Positions 52,729-61,455 of a stretch of 64,000 nt of DNA are shown piece after piece. The stretch is from JAVVHH01 sp965199665 (lineage in GTDB: Bacteria; Pseudomonadota; Alphaproteobacteria; Acetobacterales; Acetobacteraceae), in NCBI GenBank assembly GCA_965199665.1, contig CBDASO010000001.1, positions 1-64,000 of the forward strand, read 5' to 3'. A model generated the notes under the pieces. That model worked only from the letters and a program-made list of their open reading frames with translations. It had not been told where the DNA came from and ran no database searches. Made by a program: the position numbers and the translations under genes. How positions within the stretch are numbered: position 1 is the stretch's first letter; every line of letters begins with the position of its first letter.

Positions 52729-53895
52729 ATGACTGTCAAAGGCAAGGGTTACATCGTCGGGGCGTATGAGCACCCGACGCGCAAGGCGCTCGACAAATCG
52801 GTGGCGCAACTCCACGCCGAGGCCGCGGCCGGCGCCCTGGCGGATTCCGGGCTCAGCAAGGACGACGTGGACGGCTATTTCTGCGCCGGCGATGCTCCCG
52901 GCATGGGGCCGGTCAACATGGCCGATTACATGAACCTCCGCCTGCGCCACCTCGACGCGACCGATCTGGGCGGTTGCACCTACATCGCGCACGTGGCGCA
53001 CGCCGCTGCCGCGATCGCGGAAGGCAAGTGCGAGGTCGCGCTGATCACGCTGGCCGGCCGGCCCCGCAGCGAGGGCCATTCGGGCACGGCGGCGCGGCCG
53101 GTCATCGGCAACGTGCCGGATGCGACGTGGGAGGCGCCGTTCGGCGGCGTGACCACCAACCTGTATGCGATGTGTGCCGCGCGGCACATGCACCAATACG
53201 GCACCACCTCCGAGCAGCTCGCCTGGATCAAGGTCGCCGCCAGTCACCATGCGCAGTACAACGAGCACGCCATGCTGCGCGACGTGGTCACGGTCGAGGA
53301 AGTCGTGGGATCGCCCATGATCTCCGACCCGCTGCATCGGCTGGACTGTTGCGTCGTCAGCGATGGCGGCGGCGCGCTGGTGGTGACCAGCAAGGAGCGG
53401 GCGCAGAGCCTCAAGCGCCCGCTGGTCAAGCTGCTGGGCTCCGGCGAGACGATCAAGGGCCAGATGGCGGGCCAGGTCGATCTCACCTATTCCGGCGCCC
53501 GTTGGTCCGGCCCGGAAGCGTTCGCCATGGCCGGGGTCGCGCCCGCCGACATTCAGTACGCCTCCATCTACGACAGCTTCACCATCACCGTGCTGATGCA
53601 GATCGAGGATCTCGGCTTCTGCGAGAAGGGCGCGGGCGGCCGCTTCGTGGCCGACGGCAACCTGATCAGCGGCACCGGCAAGCTTCCGTTCAACACCGAT
53701 GGCGGTGGGCTTTGCAACAACCACCCGGCCAACCGCGGCGGCATCACCAAGGTGATCGAGGCGGTGCGGCAGCTCCGCGGCGAGGCGCACCCGAAGGTGC
53801 AGGTGCCGAACTGCACCCTGGCGTTGGCGCACGGCACGGGCGGCCTGCTCGGTAGCCGGCACGCCGCGGCCACCCTGATCCTGGAGCGTGAATAA
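52729..53895 (+). CDS. thiolase-fold protein (SCP-x/Ltp2 type)
   Basis: A 388-residue thiolase-fold protein of the lipid-transfer/SCP-x group. The first active-site region reads GGCTYIAHVA (about 81-90). By eye the nucleophile position is Gly, with a Cys one residue later. YDSFTITVLMQIEDLGFCEK and NTDGGGLCNNHPA are conserved in this group. The next gene, overlapping by 1 bp, encodes a DUF35 protein. Such pairs form complexes like Ltp2-ChsH2, which act as retro-aldolases on CoA-linked side chains. Either thiolase or aldolase activity is possible. Confidence 0.82.
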   Translation: MTVKGKGYIVGAYEHPTRKALDKSVAQLHAEAAAGALADSGLSKDDVDGYFCAGDAPGMGPVNMADYMNLRLRHLDATDLGGCTYIAHVAHAAAAIAEGKCEVALITLAGRPRSEGHSGTAARPVIGNVPDATWEAPFGGVTTNLYAMCAARHMHQYGTTSEQLAWIKVAASHHAQYNEHAMLRDVVTVEEVVGSPMISDPLHRLDCCVVSDGGGALVVTSKERAQSLKRPLVKLLGSGETIKGQMAGQVDLTYSGARWSGPEAFAMAGVAPADIQYASIYDSFTITVLMQIEDLGFCEKGAGGRFVADGNLISGTGKLPFNTDGGGLCNNHPANRGGITKVIEAVRQLRGEAHPKVQVPNCTLALAHGTGGLLGSRHAAATLILERE

Positions 53896-54293
53896 TGGCT
53901 GCCCCGATGCAAGAGCGTGTGATGCCGGCGCCGCCGGCCAACCCGGAAAGCAAGGCGTTCTACGAGGCGGCGAAGGAAGGCCGCTTCCTGATCGGGCGCT
54001 GCACCGATACCGGCCGATATTTCTGGTATCCCCGAGCCGTGTCGCCCTTCACCTTCGGGGCGGCGACGATGGAGCCGGCCTCCGGCAAGGGCGTGATCTA
54101 CAGCCTGAGCACGATGCGCCGGGTCGATCCGCCCTACACGATCGCCTATGTCACGCTCGAGGAAGGGCCGACGATGCTGACCAACCTGGTCGATTGCGAC
54201 CCGGACAGCGTGTCGATCGGGGACGCCGTCCGACTGGTCTGGAAGCCGTCGGGGGATGGCACGCCGGTGCCGTGTTTCACGGCGGCGACGTAG
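53895..54293 (+). CDS. DUF35 OB-fold protein, zinc ribbon degenerate
   Basis: A 132-residue partner protein. The N-terminal helix (SKAFYEAAKEGRFLIGRC) and the C-terminal OB fold (GVIYSLSTMRRVDPPYTIAY) match DUF35. The zinc ribbon normally has CxxC...CxxC, but here only one Cys remains (RCTDTGRYFWYP). The taATG junction couples it to the thiolase-fold gene. The second DUF35 copy at 61452 keeps all four Cys. It probably shapes or opens the CoA substrate site of its partner. Confidence 0.85.
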   Translation: MAAPMQERVMPAPPANPESKAFYEAAKEGRFLIGRCTDTGRYFWYPRAVSPFTFGAATMEPASGKGVIYSLSTMRRVDPPYTIAYVTLEEGPTMLTNLVDCDPDSVSIGDAVRLVWKPSGDGTPVPCFTAAT

Positions 54294-54317
54294 CGGAAAG
54301 CTCCCATATGGGGGTGC

Positions 54318-55073
54318 ATGACGACGGCACCCCCGACCCGCCTCCGCGTGATCGACCTTGAGACCACCGGTGACAGCTTCACCAATGGCGGCGTGGTCGA
54401 GATCGGGTGGCAAGACCTGATCCAGGACGGCGCCTGGCGGCTCGACGGGCCGCCGGGCGCCCATCTGGTGCAGCCGGGCTGCCCGGTCTCGCCGGCCACC
54501 TCGGCGATCCACCACCTGATCGACGAGGACCTGGTCGGCGCCCCCGACTGGGCCAGCGTGGCGCCGACCATCCTCCAGGGCGAGGGCATCGTGGCGCTGG
54601 CGGCGCATCGGGCGGCGTTCGAGAAGCGCTGGTGCCTGCCGGCGCTGAGCGGGCGAGCGCGCTGGATCTGCACCTATAAGTGCGCCTTGCGCATCTGGCC
54701 GGACGCGCCGTCCCACTCCAACCAGGGCCTGCGCTACTGGCGCCGGCCGGCCGGGCTCGACCGGGCGACCGGGTTGCCGGCGCATCGCGCGGGACCGGAC
54801 GCGTACGTGACGGCGCACCATCTGCGGGACATGCTGGCCGTGGCCGACGTCGCGCAATTGCTGGTCTGGTCCGACCTGCCGGCGCTACTGGTGCGGGTGC
54901 CCAACGGTCCGATGCGGGGCCGGCGGTGGGAGCAGTTGAACGAGGCGCAGTTGGCCAGCATCCTGGCAGGCGAGTCCGGTCAGAACCAGGACATGCTGTA
55001 CACGGCCAAGGAAGAACTGGCCCGGCGCCATGGGGTCACCACCGCACCGGACCAGTTGAAGCTAGGCGTCTAG
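54318..55073 (+). CDS. 3'-5' exonuclease, DnaQ/ExoX-like
   Basis: A 251-residue protein with DEDDh exonuclease motifs: VIDLETTG (Exo I) near 11-18, an Exo II region around LAAHRAAFEKRW, and HRAGPDAYVTAHHL (Exo III, His and Asp) near 155-168. The last 70 residues or so (MRGRRWEQLNEAQLASIL and following) resemble the C-terminal region of ExoX-like proteins. It would trim single-stranded DNA in repair. It follows the DUF35 gene by 24 bp with a CCCATATGGG palindrome between (54303-54312). Its end overlaps katG by 12 bp. Confidence 0.85.
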   Translation: MTTAPPTRLRVIDLETTGDSFTNGGVVEIGWQDLIQDGAWRLDGPPGAHLVQPGCPVSPATSAIHHLIDEDLVGAPDWASVAPTILQGEGIVALAAHRAAFEKRWCLPALSGRARWICTYKCALRIWPDAPSHSNQGLRYWRRPAGLDRATGLPAHRAGPDAYVTAHHLRDMLAVADVAQLLVWSDLPALLVRVPNGPMRGRRWEQLNEAQLASILAGESGQNQDMLYTAKEELARRHGVTTAPDQLKLGV

Positions 55074-57389
55074 GGAAGCACTCGCCCGAACCGGGTCGGC
55101 CGCCACGTCGAAGCGGTCGAGCATCATGACCTTGTTCCAGGCCCGGACGAAGGTTTTGACGAAGAAGGCCTGGCCGTCTTGGCCGGCGAATACTTCGCTG
55201 ACCGCCCGGAGCTGGGCATTGGAGCCGAAAACCAGATCGGCGCGGGTCGCGGTGAACCGGGTCTGACCGGTCGCGCGATCGTCGAGGGTGAAGAACATGG
55301 CGTTCTGGTCCGCCTTCTTCCACTCGTAATCCATGCTGGTCAGCACGGTGAAGAAGTCGTTGGTCAGCACACCGACGCGGTCGGTGAAGATGCCATGGGT
55401 GGAGCCGTCATGGTTGGCGTTCATCGCCCGCAGACCGCCGGCCAAGGCGACCCACTCCGGAGCCGTCAGGGAAAGCAGCAGGGCCTTGTCGAGGAACATC
55501 TGCTCCGGCGCGAGACCGCCTGCGATCGTGTCGTAGTGATCGTCGAGGTAGTTGCGGAAGCCGTCGGCCACCGGCTTCAGCCAATCGAACATCTCGATGT
55601 CCGTCAGCGCCTGCGTGGTGTCGCGGCGACCCGGCGTGAACGGCATCTCGAGCGGCGTACCGGCATCGGCGGCGGCTTTCTCGAGGGCCGCCACGCCGCC
55701 GAGCACGATGGTGTCGGCGAGCGACACCCTCTTGCCGCCGGCCTGCTTGGCGTTGAACGCGTCGGCCACGCCGCGCAAGGCGGCCACGACCGACACCGTG
55801 CGGCGATTGACCGCCCAGTCCTTCTGCGGCGCCAGCGCCAACCGGCCGCCATTGGCCCCGCCCCGCTTGTCGCTGCTGCGGTGGCTGACCGCGGCGGAGA
55901 AGGCGGTGAAGACCAGGTCGGACACGGAGACGCCGGTCGCCAGGATGGCGGATTTCAGCGCCGCGACGTCGGCCCGGTCGATCAGGTCGAAGTCGCGCGG
56001 CGGGATCGGGTCCTGCCAGAGCAGGTCGTCCTCGTTTTTCTTCTCCACGCCGAGATAACGCTCGCGCGGTCCCATGTCGCGGTGGGTCAGCTTGTACCAC
56101 GCCTTGGAGAAAGCCTGGGTGAAGGCCTCGAAGTCTCCCAGGAACTTCTCGCAGACCTTGCGGTACTCCGGGTCGACCTTCAGGGCGATGTCGCTGGTCA
56201 TCATCATCAGCGGGTTCATCTTGCCCTCGACATGGGCGTCGGGCGTCTTGGGCGCGGAGGGGTCGATGGGCTGCCATTGCAGGGCGCCGGCCGGGCTCTT
56301 GGTCTGCTGCCACTCGAACTTGAACAGGTTCTCGAGGTAGCTGTTGTCCCACTGCGTCGGATTGGGCGTCCAACTGCCCTCGATGCCGTTGGTCATGGTG
56401 AACTCGGCGAAGCCGGGCCCCTCCGGATTGTGCCAGCCGAGGCCCATCGCCTCGATCGGCGCGATCTCGGGCGGCGGACCGACCTTATCGGCCTTGACCA
56501 TGCCGTGGCTCTTGCCGAAGGCGTGGCCGCCGGCGATCAGGGCGACGGTCTCCTCGTCGTTCATCGCCATGCGGCTGAACGTGGTGCGGATGTCGCGCGC
56601 CGAGCCCATCGGGTCACCGTTGGCGTAGGGGCCTTCCGGATTGACGTAGATGAGCGCCTGGTGCGAGGCGGCGAGCGGGTTCTCGAGGTCGTAATCGGCG
56701 TCGCCGTTCTTGCCGCGCCACCGCTTGTCACGACGGACCATGTCGTCGAACGAGGACACGTCGGTCGGGTCCCACACTTCCGGGCCCCAGTAGGTGGCCT
56801 GGTCGGCCTCCCACGCATCCTGGCGCCCACCGGCAAAGCCATAGGTCGGGAAGCCCATGATCTCGAGCGCGCAGTTGCCGGTCAGGACCATCAGGTCGGC
56901 CCAGGACAGCGCGCTTCCGTATTTCTGCTTGATCGGCCACAGGAGGCGGCGCGACTTGTCGGTGTTGCCGTTATCCCACCACGAGCTGATGGGCGCGAAA
57001 CGCTGCAGCCCCTGCCCAGCGCCGCCGCGCCCATCGGCGATGCGATAGGTGCCGGCGGAGTGCCAGGCCATGCGGATCATCTGCGGGCCGTAATTGCCGT
57101 AGTCGGAGGGCCACCATGCGACCGAGGATTGAAGGAACGACTTGATGTCGTTCTTCAGCGTCTCGAGGTCGATCTTCTGGAAGGCCGCCGGGTAGTCGAA
57201 ATCCTGACCCAGGCCGTTGGCCTGCGGTCCGTTGTGGTGCAGCAGCTCGACACGGAGCCGATCCGGATACCACTCCGCGAGCGCTGGCGTGGAGCCGGCA
57301 GCACCGCCGATCCGGTCACCGCCGAAGGGGCACTTGCCTTCCATCGGGTAGCTGTCGGTGTTGGTCTTGTCATAGGCGAAATCAGCCAC
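55062..57389 (-). CDS. katG: catalase-peroxidase
   Basis: A 775-residue bifunctional heme enzyme that removes H2O2. The distal site Arg106-Trp109-His110 is in MIRMAWHSAGTYR. The proximal His is in LIAGGHAFGKSHG. The Tyr of NPEGPYANGDP and the Met of RMAMNDEETV complete the Met-Tyr-Trp adduct. The C-terminal half is the inactive duplicated domain. Full length, no defects. GTG start at 57389, with GGAG 11 bases away. It is alone on its strand between two acyl-CoA-type gene groups. Confidence 0.96.
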   Translation of the reverse strand: MADFAYDKTNTDSYPMEGKCPFGGDRIGGAAGSTPALAEWYPDRLRVELLHHNGPQANGLGQDFDYPAAFQKIDLETLKNDIKSFLQSSVAWWPSDYGNYGPQMIRMAWHSAGTYRIADGRGGAGQGLQRFAPISSWWDNGNTDKSRRLLWPIKQKYGSALSWADLMVLTGNCALEIMGFPTYGFAGGRQDAWEADQATYWGPEVWDPTDVSSFDDMVRRDKRWRGKNGDADYDLENPLAASHQALIYVNPEGPYANGDPMGSARDIRTTFSRMAMNDEETVALIAGGHAFGKSHGMVKADKVGPPPEIAPIEAMGLGWHNPEGPGFAEFTMTNGIEGSWTPNPTQWDNSYLENLFKFEWQQTKSPAGALQWQPIDPSAPKTPDAHVEGKMNPLMMMTSDIALKVDPEYRKVCEKFLGDFEAFTQAFSKAWYKLTHRDMGPRERYLGVEKKNEDDLLWQDPIPPRDFDLIDRADVAALKSAILATGVSVSDLVFTAFSAAVSHRSSDKRGGANGGRLALAPQKDWAVNRRTVSVVAALRGVADAFNAKQAGGKRVSLADTIVLGGVAALEKAAADAGTPLEMPFTPGRRDTTQALTDIEMFDWLKPVADGFRNYLDDHYDTIAGGLAPEQMFLDKALLLSLTAPEWVALAGGLRAMNANHDGSTHGIFTDRVGVLTNDFFTVLTSMDYEWKKADQNAMFFTLDDRATGQTRFTATRADLVFGSNAQLRAVSEVFAGQDGQAFFVKTFVRAWNKVMMLDRFDVAADPVRASASLDA

Positions 57390-57439
57390 GGGCTATCACT
57401 CCAGCAATCATGGGGCTTAAGCTGGGGTCCGTAGTAGCT

Positions 57440-57477
57440 TAGCCAAGCAAATTAAAATTAATGAACGCGGAGGAGGG
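57440..57477. promoter_or_regulatory. AT-rich divergent promoter region and strong ribosome site for the acyl-CoA ligase
   Basis: In the 92-bp gap between katG and the ligase gene, about 57443-57464 is strikingly AT-rich (AAATTAAAATTAATGAA). It is the likely promoter for one or both divergent genes. GGAGGAGGG at 57469-57477 is an unusually strong ribosome site that sets the ligase start at 57482, not at the ATG at 57461. I cannot identify an OxyR site by eye. Confidence 0.45.
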
Positions 57478-57481
57478 AACC

Positions 57482-59029
57482 ATGGCGGCAGTCGGCACTG
57501 ACGATTCGATGCGGGCGAGTGGCCTGTTGATTGGCGACATGTTTCGCCAAGCGATTCAGGCGGGGCCGAACCGGGTGGCGCTGCGCGACAAAGACAACGC
57601 CCTGACCTACGCGCAACTGGGCGAGCGGGTATCCCGGCTCGCCGGGCTGCTGGCGGCGCGCGGCGTGGGTCCGGGCGACCGGGTCGCGGTGTTGTCGGAG
57701 AACCGACGCGAATACGTCGAGGTGCTGCTGGCCTGCGCGGAGCGGGGGGCGATCGCGGCGTGCCAGAACTGGCGGCAGTCGGATGCGGAGTTGACCCATT
57801 GCGTGCGGCTGGTGTCGCCGGTCTTGGCTATGGTGTCGCCGCGCTACGCCGACGCGTTCGCGCGGCTGGGCCTCGAGGTGCCGGCGCTCGTCTTCGGCGC
57901 CGCGTTCGAGGCCGCGCTGGCCGCGGCCGAACCGGGCGCGCCGACCGACGCCTCGCCGGAGAGCGGCGCCGTGATCCTCTACACCAGCGGGACCACCGGG
58001 ATGCCCAAGGGCGCACTGATCTCCCATCGCGCGGTGATCGCGCGGGCGGCGGTGTCGCGGATCGATGGCGGCACGATCCCGGGCCGCAGCTTCGTCGCCT
58101 GGGCGCCGTTGTTCCACATGGTCTCCACCGACCCGGTGTTCGCCACGCTCATGAGCGGCGGCTGCGTGATCGTGACCGACGGGCTGGACGTGGCCGAGCT
58201 GGTGGACTGGATCGGGCGGGAGGACATCAACCATCTCACGCTGATGCCCGGCATGATCGACCGGGTGATCGCGGAAATGGAGCGGACGGGGACCAAGCCG
58301 CGGCAGATCGTGTCGTGCGGCTGCATGGCCGATCTGGTGCCGAGGCATCAGATCGCGGCGATCACGACGCTGCTGAACGCGCCGTTCCGCAACAGCTTCG
58401 GCTCGACCGAAACGGGCAGCCCGCCCGCGGGCAACGGCGTGGTGGCGGTCGGCGAACTGCCGGAAAGCCTGGCCAAGCGGCAGAACAGCCTGTGCCGCAT
58501 CCGCCTGGTGGACGAGGACGACCGCGACGTGCCGGACGGCTCGCCCGGCGAGCTGCTGATCCGCGGCCCCACCCTGTTCAGCGGCTACTGGGGCGCGCCG
58601 GAGACCAATGCGCGAGACTTCCGCGACGGCTGGTTCCACATGGGCGACGTGTTCCGGCGCAATGCGGACGGTTCGCTCGACTTCGTGGACCGGCGCAAAT
58701 ACCTGATCAAGTCGGGCGGCGAGAACATCTACCCGGCCGAGATCGAGAACGCGCTGCGCCTGTCGCCAAGGATCGCGGAGGCCGTGGTGGTGCGGCGGCC
58801 CGATGCGCGCTGGGGCGAGGTGCCGGTCGCCTTCGTCGTCCCGCTCGACCCGGCGCTGACGGCGGCCGACGTGATCGGCGCCTGCGAGGGCCGCATCGCG
58901 CGCTACAAGCTGCCGCGCGACGTGTTCTTCGTCACCGATGCCGAGCTGCCGCGCAGCACCACGGGCAAGATCATGCGCCACGAGCTGGAAGCCCGGCTCG
59001 GCGCGATGCAACAACAGAGCGCGGCGTGA
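57482..59029 (+). CDS. acyl-CoA synthetase (AMP-forming)
   Basis: A 515-residue ANL-superfamily enzyme. The phosphate loop YTSGTTGMPKGALISH lies near 166-181. The adenylate motif is NSFGSTETGSPP, the hinge region GWFHMGDVFRR and FVDRRKYLIKSGGENIYPAE, and the catalytic Lys near the end is in RSTTGKIMRHE. It activates a carboxylic acid with ATP and CoA. The substrate is not predictable; neighbours (binding protein, thiolase-fold plus DUF35 genes) suggest an aromatic, branched or terpenoid acid. It is followed at 25 bp by the binding-protein gene. Confidence 0.92.
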   Translation: MAAVGTDDSMRASGLLIGDMFRQAIQAGPNRVALRDKDNALTYAQLGERVSRLAGLLAARGVGPGDRVAVLSENRREYVEVLLACAERGAIAACQNWRQSDAELTHCVRLVSPVLAMVSPRYADAFARLGLEVPALVFGAAFEAALAAAEPGAPTDASPESGAVILYTSGTTGMPKGALISHRAVIARAAVSRIDGGTIPGRSFVAWAPLFHMVSTDPVFATLMSGGCVIVTDGLDVAELVDWIGREDINHLTLMPGMIDRVIAEMERTGTKPRQIVSCGCMADLVPRHQIAAITTLLNAPFRNSFGSTETGSPPAGNGVVAVGELPESLAKRQNSLCRIRLVDEDDRDVPDGSPGELLIRGPTLFSGYWGAPETNARDFRDGWFHMGDVFRRNADGSLDFVDRRKYLIKSGGENIYPAEIENALRLSPRIAEAVVVRRPDARWGEVPVAFVVPLDPALTAADVIGACEGRIARYKLPRDVFFVTDAELPRSTTGKIMRHELEARLGAMQQQSAA

Positions 59030-59054
59030 ACCGGCTCGAGCGGAGGGAACAGGA

Positions 59055-60269
59055 ATGACGCCATTCGAGTTGGGGCGCCGGGGCCTGCTGGCCGGCGCGG
59101 CGGCGGCTTCCCTGCCCCGCCGGGCCCGCGCGGCCGAGCCGGCGCTGCGCTACGGCGTGCTGACCGACATGAGCGGCACCTTCGCCGACGGCACCGGACC
59201 GGGTTCGGTGGCCGCCGCGCGCTTGGCGATCGAGGATATCGGCGGGGCGCTCGGCGCCCCGGTCGAGCTCGTCTTCGCCGATCATCAGAACAAGCCGGAT
59301 GTCGGCGCCGCCATCGCGCGGGACTGGTTCGACCGCGGCGGCGTGGACGTCATCCTGGACTGCCCGGTGTCGTCCATCTGCATCGCGGTGCAGAGCATCG
59401 CGCGCGAGAAGAACAAGATGTTCATCACCTCGGGCGGCGGCTCGGCCGAGCTGAGCGGCAAGTATTGTTCGCCCAACTTCATCCAGTGGACCTACACGAC
59501 CTACGCGCTGGCCAACGTCGCCGGCAAGGCGATGCTGCAGCGGGGCGGCGATACCTGGTTCTTCATCACCGCCGACTACGTGTTCGGCCAGCAGCTCGAG
59601 CGCGACACCACCGCGGTGGTGCTGAAGGGCGGCGGCACCGTGCTCGGCCGGGCGCCGCACCCGATCGGCAATGCCGATTTCAGCGCGGCGCTGCTGCAGG
59701 CCAAGGAAAGCGGGGCCAAGGTCATCGGCCTGGCCAATTCCGGCGCCGATGCGCAGACCGCCATCAAGCAAGCCGGCGAGTTCGGCATGCTGGGCGGCGA
59801 GCAGAAATTCGTTTCCCTGCTGATCGACGTGCCGGACGTCCGCGCCATCGGCCTCCCCGTCGCGCACGGGCTGATCGCGACCGCCGGCTTCTACTGGAAC
59901 CTCGATGACAAGTCGCGCGAGCTGGGCCGCCGGTTCGGCGCCAAGATGAGCGGGCGGGTGCCGGGCATGATCCAGGCGGGCGTGTATTCCTCCGCGCTGC
60001 AATACGCGCGCGCTGTGGCCAAGGCGGGCAGCAAGGACCCGGCTGCCGTCGTCAAGGTGCTGCACGCCGAACCGATCGAGGACGATTTCGCCCGCAACGG
60101 CAAGCTGCGGGCCGACAACCTTATGGTGCACGACATGTATCTGGCCGAGGTCAAGGAGGCCGAGCAGTCGACGGGACCGAACGACGTCTACAACATCCTC
60201 GGCACCGTCGGCGGCGAAGACACGGCGCAGCCGCTGGCGACTAGCGCGTGCCCCATGCTGAAGAGCTGA
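59055..60269 (+). CDS. ABC transporter substrate-binding protein, Leu/Ile/Val-binding family
   Basis: A 404-residue periplasmic protein with a Tat-like signal (GRRGLLAGAAAASLPRRARA). The mature part begins LRYGVLTDMSGTFADGTGPG, the family opening for receptors of branched-chain amino acids, aromatic acids and other carboxylates; FITADYVFGQQLERD is another family block. No LivHMGF genes are nearby; the only importer in reach is a Dpp type on the other strand. The context of acyl-CoA ligase and thiolase-fold genes suggests an acidic ligand. Start supported by GGAGGGAACAGGA. Confidence 0.88.
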   Translation: MTPFELGRRGLLAGAAAASLPRRARAAEPALRYGVLTDMSGTFADGTGPGSVAAARLAIEDIGGALGAPVELVFADHQNKPDVGAAIARDWFDRGGVDVILDCPVSSICIAVQSIAREKNKMFITSGGGSAELSGKYCSPNFIQWTYTTYALANVAGKAMLQRGGDTWFFITADYVFGQQLERDTTAVVLKGGGTVLGRAPHPIGNADFSAALLQAKESGAKVIGLANSGADAQTAIKQAGEFGMLGGEQKFVSLLIDVPDVRAIGLPVAHGLIATAGFYWNLDDKSRELGRRFGAKMSGRVPGMIQAGVYSSALQYARAVAKAGSKDPAAVVKVLHAEPIEDDFARNGKLRADNLMVHDMYLAEVKEAEQSTGPNDVYNILGTVGGEDTAQPLATSACPMLKS

Positions 60270-60270
60270 G

Positions 60271-61455
60271 ATGCGCGACTGTGCGGCGGTGACCGGCGTC
60301 GGCGAGACCGCGTACACGCGCGGCAGCGGACGCACCGCGCTCGCCCTGTCGCTGGAAGCGGCGCTGGCCGCCATCGCCGATGCCGGGCTGTCGCCGCGGG
60401 AAATCGACGGTGTCATCGCGCTGGGCGGTCGCGGGGCCATCGCGGAGGACGTTATCGTCAATTTCGGCATCGCGGACCTGCGCCTCTCCTTGCAGGTGCC
60501 GATGGGCGGCGCGAGTGCGGCGGCGGCGCTGCAGAGCGCGGCAGCGGCGGTCGCGACCGGGATCTGTCGGCACGTGCTGGTGCTGATCGGGCGCGACGCG
60601 TTCCCCGGCAGCCGCATCTCCGCAAGAGTCCAGGCGATCCCGGCCTTCCGTACCATGGGCGAGTTCGAGCTGCCCCTGGGCGCCGCCTCGCCGGCGCAGC
60701 TCTACGCGCCCATGGCCCGGCGGCACATGACGGAATACGGCACCACCACGGACGATTTCGCCGCCGTCGCGGTGACCACCCGGGCGCATGCGGCGCTGAA
60801 CGAGCGCGCGCTGATGCGCAAGCCGATCACGGCGGCCGACCACGCCGCCTCCCGCATGATCTCCGACCCGTTCCGCCTGCTCGACTGCAGCCAGGAGAAC
60901 GATGGCGGCGCGGCCGTGGTGGTCAGCGCGGCCGATGCGGTACGGACGGGCGACCGCCCGGTGGTGCTGCTGAGCGGCATGGCGGAAGGACATCCGGACT
61001 CGCCCGCCTCCATCACCCAGCGCGCCGACATGACCCGGTTCGGCATCGCCAAGGCGGCCCGGCGCGCCTTCGACATGGCCGGCGCCGGGCCGGAGGACAT
61101 GGACGTCGCCGCCATCTACGATTGCTTCACCTTCGTGGTGCTGTGCCAGCTCGAGGATCTCGGCTTCTGCCGCAAGGGCGAGGGCGGGCGCTACGTCCGC
61201 GAAACCGGTCTGGGGCTGGGCAGCCGCATGCCGGTCAACACGCATGGCGGGTTGCTGTCGCAGGCGCACATGGCGGGCATGAACCACGTGGTCGAGCTGG
61301 TGCGGCAATTGCGCGGCGAGGCCGGCCCGGCGCAGGTGGCCCGCGCGCGCACCGGGCTGGTGACCGGCTACGGCGACATGGGCGATGGCGCGCTGGCGGT
61401 CTTGCGCCGCGCCGACGGTGCGCGGGCCAACGGACGCCAGGGGCAGGCGGCATGA
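60271..61455 (+). CDS. thiolase-fold protein (SCP-x/Ltp2 type), second copy
   Basis: A 394-residue protein homologous to the one at 52729. The first active-site region reads VPMGGASAAAALQ, with no Cys at all, so classical thiolase chemistry is unlikely. YDCFTFVVLCQLEDLGFCRK and NTHGGLLSQAHMAGMNHVVE are conserved. It is coupled by ATGA to a DUF35 gene with an intact zinc ribbon. The pair most resembles Ltp2-ChsH2 retro-aldolases; a Tyr in the YDCFT block could be catalytic, but I recall this only loosely. Confidence 0.82.
   Translation: MRDCAAVTGVGETAYTRGSGRTALALSLEAALAAIADAGLSPREIDGVIALGGRGAIAEDVIVNFGIADLRLSLQVPMGGASAAAALQSAAAAVATGICRHVLVLIGRDAFPGSRISARVQAIPAFRTMGEFELPLGAASPAQLYAPMARRHMTEYGTTTDDFAAVAVTTRAHAALNERALMRKPITAADHAASRMISDPFRLLDCSQENDGGAAVVVSAADAVRTGDRPVVLLSGMAEGHPDSPASITQRADMTRFGIAKAARRAFDMAGAGPEDMDVAAIYDCFTFVVLCQLEDLGFCRKGEGGRYVRETGLGLGSRMPVNTHGGLLSQAHMAGMNHVVELVRQLRGEAGPAQVARARTGLVTGYGDMGDGALAVLRRADGARANGRQGQAA

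Noticed and set aside
57461..57481. ATG at 57461 as the start of the acyl-CoA ligase
   Set aside because: The very strong GGAGGAGGG at 57469-57477 lies between it and the ATG at 57482, so translation should begin at 57482.
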